Shown here: positions 8,292 to 16,023 of the stretch, one piece after another
Layout: every line of letters begins with the position of its first letter
Position numbering within the stretch: the stretch's first letter is position 1
Assembly: GCA_959018755.1 (NCBI GenBank)
Contig: CAUEMA010000001.1
Coordinates: 185,153 to 249,152 of the forward strand
Length of the DNA: 64,000 nucleotides
Source of the DNA: an uncultured Collinsella sp.
Lineage (GTDB): Bacteria; Actinomycetota; Coriobacteriia; Coriobacteriales; Coriobacteriaceae
Direction: 5' to 3'
Notes under the pieces: model-generated
What the model was told of the DNA's origin: nothing
The model's input: the letters and a program-made list of their open reading frames with translations, nothing else
The model's database searches: none
Translations under genes and position numbers: made by a program

Positions 8292-10367
8292 ATGAGATTC
8301 TCGATTATTAGCGAGATCCCTGGCAGGACCCGTCTTCAATTGGCGGGTCCTGTGCCAGAGAGCGATCTCGATGCACTTCTTAAGCTCAGCGGCGATATCG
8401 ACGGCGTGCACAAGGTGCGCGTGTATGGCCGCATTGGCCAGATGGCGCTGGAGTACGACGAGCCGCGCCGCGCAAGCGTGCTCGACGCCTTGGGCGCACT
8501 CGATGCCCAGGCCGTTGCCGACGCAAAGACGGGTTACGTGATGCAGCTTGAGCCACGCAAGCACAAGCTCGTTATGGATCTTGCCACGCTTGTCGGCGCC
8601 CACTATGCGCGCCGATGGTTCTTGCCGACGCCTCTGCGTGCGGTGTTTGTCGTGGCCGGTTACATGGCATTTTTGCGCGCTGCCCTTCATGAGCTGGCGC
8701 AGCCGCGCCTGACCGTTCCTGTGCTCGACGCTTCGGCCATCGGCATTTCGTTCGTCAAGCGTGATGTCGACACCGCGGGCCAGACGATGTTCCTGCTCAA
8801 CGTGGGCGAGCTGCTTGAGGACTACACCCGCGCCATGAGCGAAAACGAGCTCATCAACTCGCTGCTCGATGTGCCCGACAAGGCGCAAAAGGTGGTCGGT
8901 GACACCGAGGTAAGCGTTGCCGCCACCGAGCTCGAGCCCGGCGATCTGGTCGCCGTACGCACTGGCATGTCCATCTGCATCGACGGCGTGGTCGAGCAGG
9001 GGAGCGCCATGGTCAACCAGGCGACCCTGACCGGCGAGCCGCTGGCCGTCGAGCGCAGCGTGGGCGACGACGTGTTCGCCGGCACCGTCGTGGAAGACGG
9101 CAGCATCTTGGTGCGCGTGCGCGCCAACACGGCGCAAACCAAACTGCGCTCAATCGTCTCGCTCGTGCAGACGGCCGACTCGCTCAAGTCCGAGGGCCAG
9201 TCGCATATGGAGGACCTTGCCAACAAGATCGTCCCGTGGAACTTCCTGCTCGCGGGCCTGGTTGCGCTTACCACCCGCAGCCTCATCAAGACCTCGGCGG
9301 CGCTGATGGTCGACTACTCGTGCGCGCTTAAGCTCACGGGTTCCGTTGCCGTCATGACCGCTATGAGCGATGCTGCCAAGATGGGCGTCATGGTCAAGGG
9401 CGCGAAGTACTTTGAGTCGTTTGCCAAGGCCGATACCATTGTCTTTGACAAGACCGGTACGCTGACCGAGGCCCAGCCGCGTCTAGCTTGCGTGCTCACG
9501 ACCGACGGCTGGAGCGAGGACGAGGTCCTGCGCCTTTCCGCTTGCTTGGAGGAGCATTTTCCGCATCCGGTGGCGCGTGCCGTGGTCAATGCGGCACGTG
9601 AGCGCGGGCTCGAGCACCGCGAGCGCCATGCTGCCGTCGAGTACATCGTGGCGCACGGCATCGCTTCGTCCATCGAAGGGCGTCGCGCCATCATCGGTTC
9701 AGCGCACTTTGTATTCGAGGACGAGGGCGCGCAGCTCGAGTCCGACATCAAGGAACGCATTGAGTCCCAGATGCAGGGGCTGTCGCCGCTGTATCTGGCG
9801 GTCGACGGCACCGTTGTGGGCGTGCTCGGCATCGAGGATCCGCTCAAGCCCGGGGTCCGCGAGGCCATCGCCGACCTGCATGCGCTGGGCGTTAAGCACG
9901 TGGTCATGCTCACGGGCGACTCGGAGCGCACGGCCGAGCGCATTGCTCGCGCGGCTGGTGTCGATGAGTTTAAGGCCGAGCTGCTGCCCGAGGACAAGTA
10001 CGCCTATGTGGAGCGGATTAAGCGCGAGGGGCGCCACGTTGCCATGGTGGGCGACGGCGTCAACGATTCGCCGGCGCTCGGTTTGGCCGACGTGGGCCTG
10101 GCCATGGGTGGCGGAAGCGACATCGCCAAAGAGGTCGCCGACATCATCTTGACCGACACGGATCTCTCCGCGATCGTGCGCCTGCGCCGCATGAGCCAGG
10201 GGCTTATCGACCGTCTGACGAGTTCGTATTCAAGGGTGATGCTCACCAACTCGGCGCTATTGGCATTGGGTATTACCGGCATGATCACTCCGCAGACGTC
10301 GTCACTACTGCACAACGGCTCAACGATCGCCTACAGCCTGAGCAACGCGAAAGCGTACCTGCATTAG
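8292..10367 (+). CDS. P1B-type heavy-metal translocating ATPase
   Basis: An integral membrane pump that moves a transition-metal ion at the cost of ATP. The 691-aa protein begins with an HMA-like region (SEIPGRTRLQLAG) lacking a CxxC pair. Next come membrane helices, the actuator motif LTGEPLAVE, the phosphorylation site DKTGTLTEAQ, the HP motif in EEHFPHPVARAV, and the hinge GDGVNDSPALGLADVGLAMG. The transmembrane metal site usually reads CPC or SPC; here it is YSCALKL, a Cys without the proline. I recall this form from a subgroup of pumps in gut Firmicutes and Actinobacteria, with uncertain ion (Zn, Fe or Mn are possible). It is co-transcribed with the DUF6110-like gene. The ion cannot be assigned from sequence alone. 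Confidence 0.92.
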   Translation: MRFSIISEIPGRTRLQLAGPVPESDLDALLKLSGDIDGVHKVRVYGRIGQMALEYDEPRRASVLDALGALDAQAVADAKTGYVMQLEPRKHKLVMDLATLVGAHYARRWFLPTPLRAVFVVAGYMAFLRAALHELAQPRLTVPVLDASAIGISFVKRDVDTAGQTMFLLNVGELLEDYTRAMSENELINSLLDVPDKAQKVVGDTEVSVAATELEPGDLVAVRTGMSICIDGVVEQGSAMVNQATLTGEPLAVERSVGDDVFAGTVVEDGSILVRVRANTAQTKLRSIVSLVQTADSLKSEGQSHMEDLANKIVPWNFLLAGLVALTTRSLIKTSAALMVDYSCALKLTGSVAVMTAMSDAAKMGVMVKGAKYFESFAKADTIVFDKTGTLTEAQPRLACVLTTDGWSEDEVLRLSACLEEHFPHPVARAVVNAARERGLEHRERHAAVEYIVAHGIASSIEGRRAIIGSAHFVFEDEGAQLESDIKERIESQMQGLSPLYLAVDGTVVGVLGIEDPLKPGVREAIADLHALGVKHVVMLTGDSERTAERIARAAGVDEFKAELLPEDKYAYVERIKREGRHVAMVGDGVNDSPALGLADVGLAMGGGSDIAKEVADIILTDTDLSAIVRLRRMSQGLIDRLTSSYSRVMLTNSALLALGITGMITPQTSSLLHNGSTIAYSLSNAKAYLH

Positions 10368-10386
10368 CGTTTTCGATTGAGTATAT

Positions 10387-10433
10387 GGCCTGCATTCGGG
10401 TGGCACCGCAGCCGCCAGGGTGCAGGCCTTTTT
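10387..10433. terminator. terminator between convergent genes
   Basis: GGCCTGCA and TGCAGGCC form a stem around a long GC-rich loop, followed by TTTTT on the plus strand. It ends the ATPase transcript; its T run overlaps the stop codon of the convergent gene. Confidence 0.75.
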
Positions 10434-10866
10434 AGATAAGTGCAGCTTTGATGGCGGGGACTTCGGTGAGCTGCTCGGCTGCCTTTTCGTCGGAGCTGTC
10501 GAGTGCTGCCAGACTGCGGTAGACCCACTCGTTGACCTGGGTGTTCTTGACGCCTGCGATCTGCATAAGGGCGCCTATCTCGCGGATTGCTGCGAGCAGA
10601 TCGGCCTTGGGACCCGCGAGCTCGACCTCGATGCCGTGGTAGGCGGCCACGCCGCGGTTCTCGCTCACGTGGTCGATAAAGCCCTCGACGGTCTCAAGCT
10701 GCTGGGCGAGAGCCGCATCATCGTCAGCGTCCAGCGCAACAAGGGCGTTCGAAACCGTGAGGGCGGGATGTCCGCAGGGGACAAAGCCTTCGATGACATC
10801 CATGGCTTCGGTAATGGTTGAGCCCAGGCCTGCGAGGGCATTGACGAGTTGCTGTTTGGTATCCAT
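10432..10866 (-). CDS. uncharacterised 144-aa helical protein
   Basis: A soluble, acidic, alanine-rich protein with no membrane segment and one Cys (FVPCGHPALTVS). The predicted structure is mostly helical; no catalytic motif or known family is obvious to me. The start ATG follows AAAGGAC at good spacing. It stands alone, convergent to the metal ATPase and divergent from ssrA. Codon use matches the host flanks, so it is probably a native gene rather than part of the prophage. I cannot assign a function. Confidence 0.7.
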   Translation of the reverse strand: MDTKQQLVNALAGLGSTITEAMDVIEGFVPCGHPALTVSNALVALDADDDAALAQQLETVEGFIDHVSENRGVAAYHGIEVELAGPKADLLAAIREIGALMQIAGVKNTQVNEWVYRSLAALDSSDEKAAEQLTEVPAIKAALI

Positions 10867-11105
10867 AACGGTCCTTTCGACGGGTCAATTTTGCTTGGCG
10901 AAAATATACGTGACGCGATCGGTATCAAAAGTGCGAAGTGCAGTGCACATTAGGGTCTTCACAGCTCGTGCATAGAGCGGCTGTCTGCCTTTAGAACGTG
11001 GTAAGATAGCTATCCACGAGCGGGGTTCACCCCGCATGTTCCTTGAAAAGTCGACGGTTATCGGGTGTTTGCAGGCCCGATACCATCCAGACTTTCCCAA
11101 CATTT

Positions 11106-11469
11106 GGGGGCGACTGGTTTCGACACGATAGCTCTGAGAGAGGAAGCAAGCCGAGGTCTCCTCGCCTCGTTAAACAGGGGTACCGTCAAATTGAATTGAC
11201 AACAACTCTTCTTTTGAGCCTATGGCTCTCGCTGCTTAGTTTATAGCGGCGCGTCAACCCGGTGATTTCCCCGACACCGGCGCGACGTCATTTTAGGGGA
11301 ATGCTCCTGCGCACGTAATCGGTATGGCGCAGGCTAAGACCGAACCGGTTGGGATGCCGCGAGCGTGTCGCTGCGCGCAAAGCGTCCGAGACTAAACCAG
11401 CGACTGAGCTTGGAGATGCCAATCAGGGGGCTTTCGTGGACCGGAGTTCGATTCTCCGCGCCTCCACCA
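11106..11469 (+). ncRNA. ssrA: transfer-messenger RNA (tmRNA)
   Basis: It rescues stalled ribosomes by acting as tRNA and mRNA in turn. The 5' end (GGGGGCGACTGGTTTCGACA) is the tmRNA signature and pairs with the 3' end CGCCTCC (one G-U), followed by A and CCA. The T-arm reads GGAGTTCGATTCTCC. The tag frame appears to end DNNSSFEPMALAA with a stop at 11237-11239; the ALAA ending is the usual protease tag. Upstream, 10,867-11,105 holds small hairpins (GCGGGG-TTCA-CCCCGC) but no clear promoter. The gene is intact: prophage insertion restores its last 8 bases. Confidence 0.95.
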
Positions 11470-12913
11470 CAAGAGAATTGGTCGAACACCTTTGGTAGCA
11501 AGGGTGTTCGGCCTTTTTCTGTTTTGGCGTGAAATCGTCCGGCAGTTCGTCAAACATGAAGTAGACGGTTACATCTTTGCCGTCAATCTCAACGAATCTG
11601 ACAAACTCGTTGAGGATTTCCAAAGGCGTTGTGTCGTTCGCGAGATCATCGAGCCACAAAAGCACATCGTCAACCGATGGTTCGAGCGATTCCGCTTGCT
11701 CTGCAACGCGCAAGCGGGCTTCTAACTCCGCTCTCTGTCGCTTCAGCTCGGTTGTGCGCTCTCTGCCACCGGGCGGCGCTATGCCGTCTTCTATCGCTTG
11801 CCAGATGCGTTCAAACGCGGTGTCGATACGCCGAATCTCTTTCTTGATGAAGTAGCTTTCGGGCTTTTCTTCGGTCGCCCGCTCAGCTTCGTAGCCAGCA
11901 AGCGTCTTGGCAATGCGTTTTCTCACATCAGCTTGCTTTACTGCTTCATAGGTCATATCGACCACTGCATCTTCTATCAAGTCTCGGCGAACTGTCCTGC
12001 GGCATTTTCGGCACTTGTAATAGTGATAGGCAGAACCATTCTTAGAGGTTCCGCTTGTTCCGGCCATTGGCATTCCGCATCGAGCGCAATAGAGCTTTCC
12101 GCTAAGCGGGAACTCTAGCGCGCTGTCAACCTTCCTTCGTGGGCGGTGACGGTCGCTAAGGATGCTGTTTATCATATCCTGTTCTGCTTGTGACCATAGG
12201 GCTGGCATACCGCCTTCTACCTCGTGTCCTGCGTACTTGTAGACACCTGCGTTCTGCACTCGCTTTAGAAGCTTGGTGACGGTATCCTGATTGAACTTTG
12301 CGCCGCGCTTGCTGCGCTCAGCGTCAACGGCGCGCACGATCTCCGCTACTGAGTTACCGCTAAACAAAAGGTTCTTCATGCGCCTAAGCACTGCGGCTTC
12401 TCGCTCGTTGATGGCGTAGCGTCCTTCTACGATATCCCATCCATAGAGAGTGCGACCATTAGCCATGCACCGTTCGGCGTTCTTCTGGATTCCGTCTCTA
12501 ATGCGTTCACTGTCGATTGCGCTTTCCCATTCTGCGAGAACTTCGAGCATTCCAAGCTGAAGAACACCGCTCGAACCGCTCGCTATCTCTTCGCCCGCAT
12601 AAAGTATTTCTACACCAGCCTTGCGCAACATGATTCGCGCCAATGCCATTTCATCGCGGTTGCGCATTATGCGAGTTACCTTGTAAATCACCACAAAATC
12701 AAATAGACCAAGCTTCGCATCGCTCATCATCCGTTGGAACTCTGCTCGATCTACGTTGCGCCCTGTCTGCGCATAGTCGCAGTATTCGCGCACGACATGC
12801 AAGCCTTCACGCTCGCAGTATTCGCGTGAGTTCTCAACTTGTATCTCAATGCTTTCTGAGCGTTGGTTGTGCGAGCTGAACCGCGCGTATATGGCAGCTC
12901 GGTTCTTCACCAT
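11423..12913 (-). CDS. large serine recombinase (phage integrase)
   Basis: It cuts and rejoins attP and attB through a phosphoserine link. The 496-aa protein has an N-terminal resolvase domain with YARFSSHNQ (nucleophile Ser13), a recombinase domain (about 150-290), a zinc ribbon (CARCG ... CRKC) and a helical C-terminal part. I start it at the ATG at 12913, after AAGGGGTGA; the open frame extends upstream but has no site there. It lies beside attL, the usual place for the active integrase. Its last 12 residues (ARRIELRSTKAP) are translated from the antisense strand of ssrA. In the excised circle the frame would instead run into phage right-end DNA for 39 other residues, ending at 44285. Confidence 0.93.
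   Translation of the reverse strand: MVKNRAAIYARFSSHNQRSESIEIQVENSREYCEREGLHVVREYCDYAQTGRNVDRAEFQRMMSDAKLGLFDFVVIYKVTRIMRNRDEMALARIMLRKAGVEILYAGEEIASGSSGVLQLGMLEVLAEWESAIDSERIRDGIQKNAERCMANGRTLYGWDIVEGRYAINEREAAVLRRMKNLLFSGNSVAEIVRAVDAERSKRGAKFNQDTVTKLLKRVQNAGVYKYAGHEVEGGMPALWSQAEQDMINSILSDRHRPRRKVDSALEFPLSGKLYCARCGMPMAGTSGTSKNGSAYHYYKCRKCRRTVRRDLIEDAVVDMTYEAVKQADVRKRIAKTLAGYEAERATEEKPESYFIKKEIRRIDTAFERIWQAIEDGIAPPGGRERTTELKRQRAELEARLRVAEQAESLEPSVDDVLLWLDDLANDTTPLEILNEFVRFVEIDGKDVTVYFMFDELPDDFTPKQKKAEHPCYQRCSTNSLVVEARRIELRSTKAP
11462..11469 (+). other. attL core (left prophage boundary)
   Basis: CTCCACCA, the last eight bases of ssrA, occurs as a direct repeat at 44405-44412. On the left it is preceded by ssrA and followed by phage DNA. 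Upstream of the core both sites also share TTCTC at the same spacing. Such a short core fits a serine recombinase. Confidence 0.7.
11480..11520 (+). terminator. phage-borne terminator for ssrA
   Basis: GGTCGAACACC and GGTGTTCGGCC form an 11-bp stem (one G-U in RNA), followed by CTTTTT, starting 11 nt after the tmRNA CCA end. It lies in phage DNA, antisense to the recombinase C-terminal codons. It replaces the native ssrA terminator, which integration moved to 44421. Confidence 0.8.
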
Positions 12914-13005
12914 GCTAAAATCACCCCTTAGAGCGAGCGCGCAATTGCGCTTCGTTCTTTGCACTTGCCCTGCGCGCCGACCGCCAAGAAGCCGCGCAGG
13001 GTTTT

Positions 13006-13941
13006 CTATTTCCTTCCCTTTGAACCTATGGCAAGCAAAGCGCCCAATATAGCAATCGGGACACCAACGATTGCTGCGCCTAAAACAGTGATTGCAAGCC
13101 CAATCAATACGCAAACGGAACCGATTAACACCAATGCTTTATTCGTGTTCCGCCGATCTGGCACGGCATGGTTTCTGTCCGGTTGATTATCCACGCTGTC
13201 TTTTTCATCCTTGGCTTGCTGCTGAACCTCGTTAGCCGATGGCGCGTTGTTAGTATGTTCGTCAGTGTCGGCCAATGCGGCAGCATAGCCGCTGCAAACG
13301 ATGCTTCTAAACTCTTCGTCGCCATACTCGAAATACGAATCGCCGAACTCATCCTTTACGCGCTTCGGGCGGCGGCGCGGCTCACCAAAAAGAAAATCAT
13401 CGAGAATCGAATTGAAGCAATGCGCTGTTGCTCTTACGTCGTTCAAGGCGTCATGCGCCCCAAAGTCACGATATCCGTAGAACGCTGCGCAATCTTCCAA
13501 CTTGCACCATGACCATTCAGCATGCGTGCCGTCCCATGCGCCGTGTATCTTCGCAAACTCCTTCATCACGTCAAACGTCTGATGATCTGGTATATCCAAG
13601 CCTGAAGCTCGAAGAAATCCTAGGTCGAAATCGGCATTGTATGCGACGTATAGCTTAGCGTTCTTGAAAATCGGTTCAATTTCCGAACGCCTTTCTACAA
13701 TCGTCTGCTTGTCCTTCACCATAGACGGAGATATTCCGTTTATGCTTTCCGCTTTAGGCCACTTTTTGCGCTCCGATGGCTTCAATAGGTCGCAAAACAG
13801 AACGTCACCGTCAAGATTCATGACAGCGAGCGACAGTATTTCATCGCGGCGAGAACCGCCGATGTTCAAGCCGGTTGTCTCGGTATCAAAAACGATTACC
13901 TTCTTTGGGTCAATCGCTTGTAACTTCTCTTTTCTAGTCAT
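13006..13941 (-). CDS. DnaQ-like 3'-5' exonuclease with C-terminal membrane anchor
   Basis: The first ~185 residues are a DEDD exonuclease: VIVFDTETTGLN (ExoI, Asp and Glu), YVAYNADFDLGFL (ExoII) and AHDALNDVRAT (ExoIII, His and Asp). After a linker that is acidic and polar (residues ~190-265), the C-terminus has two hydrophobic spans (ALVLIGSVCVLIGLAITVLG, then GVPIAILGALLAIG) and a basic end. A membrane-tethered proofreading-type exonuclease is unusual. It sits between repressor and integrase in the leftward lysogeny operon, so it may be expressed in the lysogen. I take the ATG at 13941, overlapping the repressor stop by 8 nt; a GTG at 13953 is the alternative. A role in superinfection exclusion is possible but inferred. 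Confidence 0.85.
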   Translation of the reverse strand: MTRKEKLQAIDPKKVIVFDTETTGLNIGGSRRDEILSLAVMNLDGDVLFCDLLKPSERKKWPKAESINGISPSMVKDKQTIVERRSEIEPIFKNAKLYVAYNADFDLGFLRASGLDIPDHQTFDVMKEFAKIHGAWDGTHAEWSWCKLEDCAAFYGYRDFGAHDALNDVRATAHCFNSILDDFLFGEPRRRPKRVKDEFGDSYFEYGDEEFRSIVCSGYAAALADTDEHTNNAPSANEVQQQAKDEKDSVDNQPDRNHAVPDRRNTNKALVLIGSVCVLIGLAITVLGAAIVGVPIAILGALLAIGSKGRK

Positions 13942-14182
13942 TTCCGCCACCAATCTTCAGCGTATCCGTCAAGCCAAGGATGAAGTCAGCAGAGCAATTT
14001 AGGGTCTCAACAATTAGCCTGACTTCTTCGCCGTTGGGCGCGCGCTTCCCGCTTTCCCACCTAGAAATCGTCTGCTTATGAACGCCGACCGCTTCTGCAA
14101 GTTGATCTTGGTTGAAGCCATTAGCCTTGCGCGCGATGGCAATTCGAGCTCCAATGAGCTTCTTTGTCTCGGTGCTATCCAT
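13934..14182 (-). CDS. CI-like HTH repressor (Xre family)
   Basis: An 82-aa protein made almost entirely of a helix-turn-helix domain: ARIAIARKANGFNQDQLAEA, then GVHKQTISRWESGKRAP. Candidates of this size act as simple dimeric repressors without a cleavable C-terminal domain. The ATG at 14182 follows AGGGG by 6 nt; the frame also offers an ATG at 14197, but that one precedes the ribosome site. It is the first gene of the leftward operon (repressor, exonuclease, recombinase) and faces a Cro-like gene across a 146-bp control region, so it is most likely the lysogeny repressor. Confidence 0.85.
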   Translation of the reverse strand: MDSTETKKLIGARIAIARKANGFNQDQLAEAVGVHKQTISRWESGKRAPNGEEVRLIVETLNCSADFILGLTDTLKIGGGND

Positions 14183-14328
14183 AGCAACCCCTATCAAACG
14201 TAACCGTCTCGGCTAATTGTATACAAATTATTGTTGACACGCTAGACCAAACGGCTTACTCTTTTGCTTGACCCGAAATAAGCCGTATGGTTTATTTCAT
14301 CTCTCTTTCGGATGATTGGAGGTGAACA
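14183..14328. promoter_or_regulatory. divergent control region of the lysis/lysogeny switch
   Basis: A rightward promoter is visible: TTGACA (14234-14239), 17 nt, TACTCT (14257-14262). A perfect 10-bp palindrome TTGTATACAA (14217-14226) and an inverted pair ACGGCTTA/TAAGCCGT (14251-14258, 14279-14286) are candidate operators for the flanking HTH proteins; the second pair overlaps the rightward -10. A leftward promoter must also lie here but I see no clear consensus. Confidence 0.65.
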
Positions 14329-14556
14329 ATGAGCGAGAACTATAAGGCAGCGCGCGAGCGGAAAGGTCTTACGGCTCAGAAGGCCGCAACCCTTCTTGGC
14401 ATTTCCATCACGACGCTTAGCAATTGGGAGACGGGCAAGACTTCGCCGACAGCGCCCATGCTCATAGAGCTTTGCAAGCTCTATGAGTGTACCGCCGATG
14501 AGCTTTTGGGCATCGTCGCTCTTTCGAGCAACCAAAGCGGAGGTTTCGAAACGTGA
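14329..14556 (+). CDS. Cro-like HTH regulator
   Basis: A 75-aa Xre-family DNA-binding protein: AARERKGLTAQKAATLLGIS, then TTLSNWETGKTSP, followed by a short helical region typical of phage Cro/CI-like domains. A strong ribosome site (TGGAGGTG) precedes the ATG. It is the first gene of the rightward early operon and faces the repressor gene, so by position it is the Cro counterpart that favours the lytic programme. Its stop overlaps the next start (GTGA). Confidence 0.85.
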   Translation: MSENYKAARERKGLTAQKAATLLGISITTLSNWETGKTSPTAPMLIELCKLYECTADELLGIVALSSNQSGGFET

Positions 14557-14939
14557 AAACCGATAAGAAAACCGTTGGTTTTGGAGGTGGTATTACGAAT
14601 GCCCGAACCGTGCGGCCTAAGCGCTGCGCAGCGCCAGTGGTGCAGATGCGCCGTTGCGAAAACGCGCGAATGGCTGCGAAGAAAGATGCCCGCCCGAAGC
14701 GGCAACTTCGAACGGGCGTGTCAAATTGCAGGGCGCAATTGACAGAAGACAGTATAGCGCGCATGCCGCGCTACCAGCGCTGGGGATTGTATGCAATCGC
14801 CGCTCTGACGCTAACCGGCATCCTCCCTATGGCTGCTGCCGCCCTGCTTGGGTGGTTGTGCGATCTTGTGGGCTGGTGGCTTCTCATTCCGCTTTACATC
14901 GTGGTTGGTCGCGTCTTGTGGCGCGTGATTTGGTCATGA
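14553..14939 (+). CDS. phage early membrane protein, unknown
   Basis: The 128-aa product starts with GTG inside the stop of the Cro-like gene. The first ~75 residues are very basic (many Arg, Lys and Cys) with no known motif; the C-terminal part has two hydrophobic helices (YAIAALTLTGILPMAAAALLGW and LLIPLYIVVGRVLWRVIW). I do not recognise a family. Small early membrane proteins in this position often interfere with host or superinfecting phage, but nothing here proves that. The basic first half could be a non-native extension if the true start lies further in. Confidence 0.5.
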   Translation: MKTDKKTVGFGGGITNARTVRPKRCAAPVVQMRRCENARMAAKKDARPKRQLRTGVSNCRAQLTEDSIARMPRYQRWGLYAIAALTLTGILPMAAAALLGWLCDLVGWWLLIPLYIVVGRVLWRVIWS

Positions 14940-15142
14940 AGGCCGAAGTCTACCGCGACAACGCGGGCTTCTGGATGGCGCGCATAGAGGAAGACGCGAG
15001 CACGCCGGAAAACCGGGGCATCGGCAGGGTCTACCGCCGCCAGATGCTACCCGTCGCACCATCGGCGAGCAAGGCGGAAGCAGAAGCGGCCTTGCGCCGC
15101 GTCATGAGCCGTGAAGCGAGGTGCCCGCATGGACACCGATAA
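14936..15142 (+). CDS. phage early protein, unknown (68 aa)
   Basis: A small soluble protein from an ATG that overlaps the previous stop (ATGA). It has the look of a short beta-strand pair (AEVYRDNAGFWMARIEED), then a helix (ASKAEAEAALRRVMSRE), similar in layout to HicB-like or DUF-type early proteins, although no active residues can be named. The frame is open further upstream, but overlapping starts are the rule in this operon. Function unknown. Confidence 0.55.
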   Translation: MKAEVYRDNAGFWMARIEEDASTPENRGIGRVYRRQMLPVAPSASKAEAEAALRRVMSREARCPHGHR

Positions 15143-15530
15143 CTACACGCAACCGCTCGAAGCCGTCATGCGCGAAGAGCGCCAGCGCGTCTACCCGATG
15201 CCGCTAAAGGTCGCGGACAGACGTTACCTGTTCAAGGAGTGGTGCGAGAAGAACCCAAAGGCGCTGCGCGAAATCGAGCTTACAGCGCTCGCAATCGACG
15301 CGCGCGGGCTTCGCGTCTTCACTAAGTACCTCATCGAGAAGCAGCGCTACGAGGGCACTACGAAGCTCGTTGGCGTGCCCTTCGTTGACGATCAGGGCAA
15401 CGAACACACCTACGGAATCAACAACAGCGATAGCTCTTTGCTCGCTCGCTGGCTGCTCGAACGCAACCCGAAGCTTCGCATCGAGCTTAGAACATCCATG
15501 TTTGACAAGGAGAAGAAAGATGAAGCGTAA
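15129..15530 (+). CDS. phage early protein, unknown (133 aa)
   Basis: A soluble, charged protein beginning MDTDNYTQPL. I use the ATG at 15129, which follows GAGGTG by 6 nt. It contains a helical middle (NPKALREIELTALAIDARGLRV) and ends in a KEKKDEA tail. No catalytic motif or family is recognised. It overlaps both neighbours, so it is translated as part of the early polycistron. Confidence 0.6.
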   Translation: MDTDNYTQPLEAVMREERQRVYPMPLKVADRRYLFKEWCEKNPKALREIELTALAIDARGLRVFTKYLIEKQRYEGTTKLVGVPFVDDQGNEHTYGINNSDSSLLARWLLERNPKLRIELRTSMFDKEKKDEA

Positions 15531-15798
15531 AGAGATCACCGAGACTATCGCCAAGGTCGGCGCTGGCACCTTCGCCCTCAACGGCAGCATGTCGCTCATC
15601 AATCCCAAGACCGGCGAGGGCTTCGACGTTGATATGAGCGCCACGCTCGCAATCGTTCGCGGCACCCTCGCATGGGTTGACACTCTGCTTGAAGATGGCG
15701 CGAAGCCCGAGCCGAGCACCGTTAAGCACATGCAAAAGCTGCTCACCTACGTTGGCAGCTCGATTGCCTACGACATTTCAAGCGATGAAGAGGAATAG
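15520..15798 (+). CDS. phage early protein, unknown (92 aa)
   Basis: Begins MKRKEITETIAKVGAGTF with a ribosome site in the end of the previous gene (AAGGAGAAGAA). The product is acidic, ends in DISSDEEE, and has no Cys or membrane span. No family recognised. It overlaps both neighbours, like the rest of this early block. Confidence 0.6.
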   Translation: MKRKEITETIAKVGAGTFALNGSMSLINPKTGEGFDVDMSATLAIVRGTLAWVDTLLEDGAKPEPSTVKHMQKLLTYVGSSIAYDISSDEEE

Positions 15799-16012
15799 CG
15801 CGCAGGAAACCTTGCCGCTCGATTTCGGCGAACCGCCCATGCCAGACCCAGAATCATGCGAGTTCGAAAGCATGCGGCATCGCGGCAAGACGTGCTGCAC
15901 GTTCGTTGGGCGCGACGTTTGGACGAACTGCCGCGAAGTCGGGCACTGCGTATGGGACGGATGGCACCAGCAGGGCGCGCCAGACGTGATCTGCGACGAG
16001 GAAGACGGTTAG
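15785..16012 (+). CDS. phage small Cys-rich protein
   Basis: A 75-aa protein with five Cys and several His and Asp residues: PESCEFESMRHRGKTCC, then NCREVGHCVWDGW. The spacing suggests a small metal-binding fold, but no standard zinc-finger pattern fits. It overlaps the upstream stop, and a site GGAGGTG follows it for the next gene. Function unknown. Confidence 0.55.
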   Translation: MKRNSAQETLPLDFGEPPMPDPESCEFESMRHRGKTCCTFVGRDVWTNCREVGHCVWDGWHQQGAPDVICDEEDG

Positions 16013-16023
16013 GAGGTGACTAC

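Noticed and set aside
12914..13114. N-terminal extension of the serine recombinase
   Set aside because: It precedes AAGGGGTGA and the conserved YARFSS start; the sequence is unrelated to recombinases.
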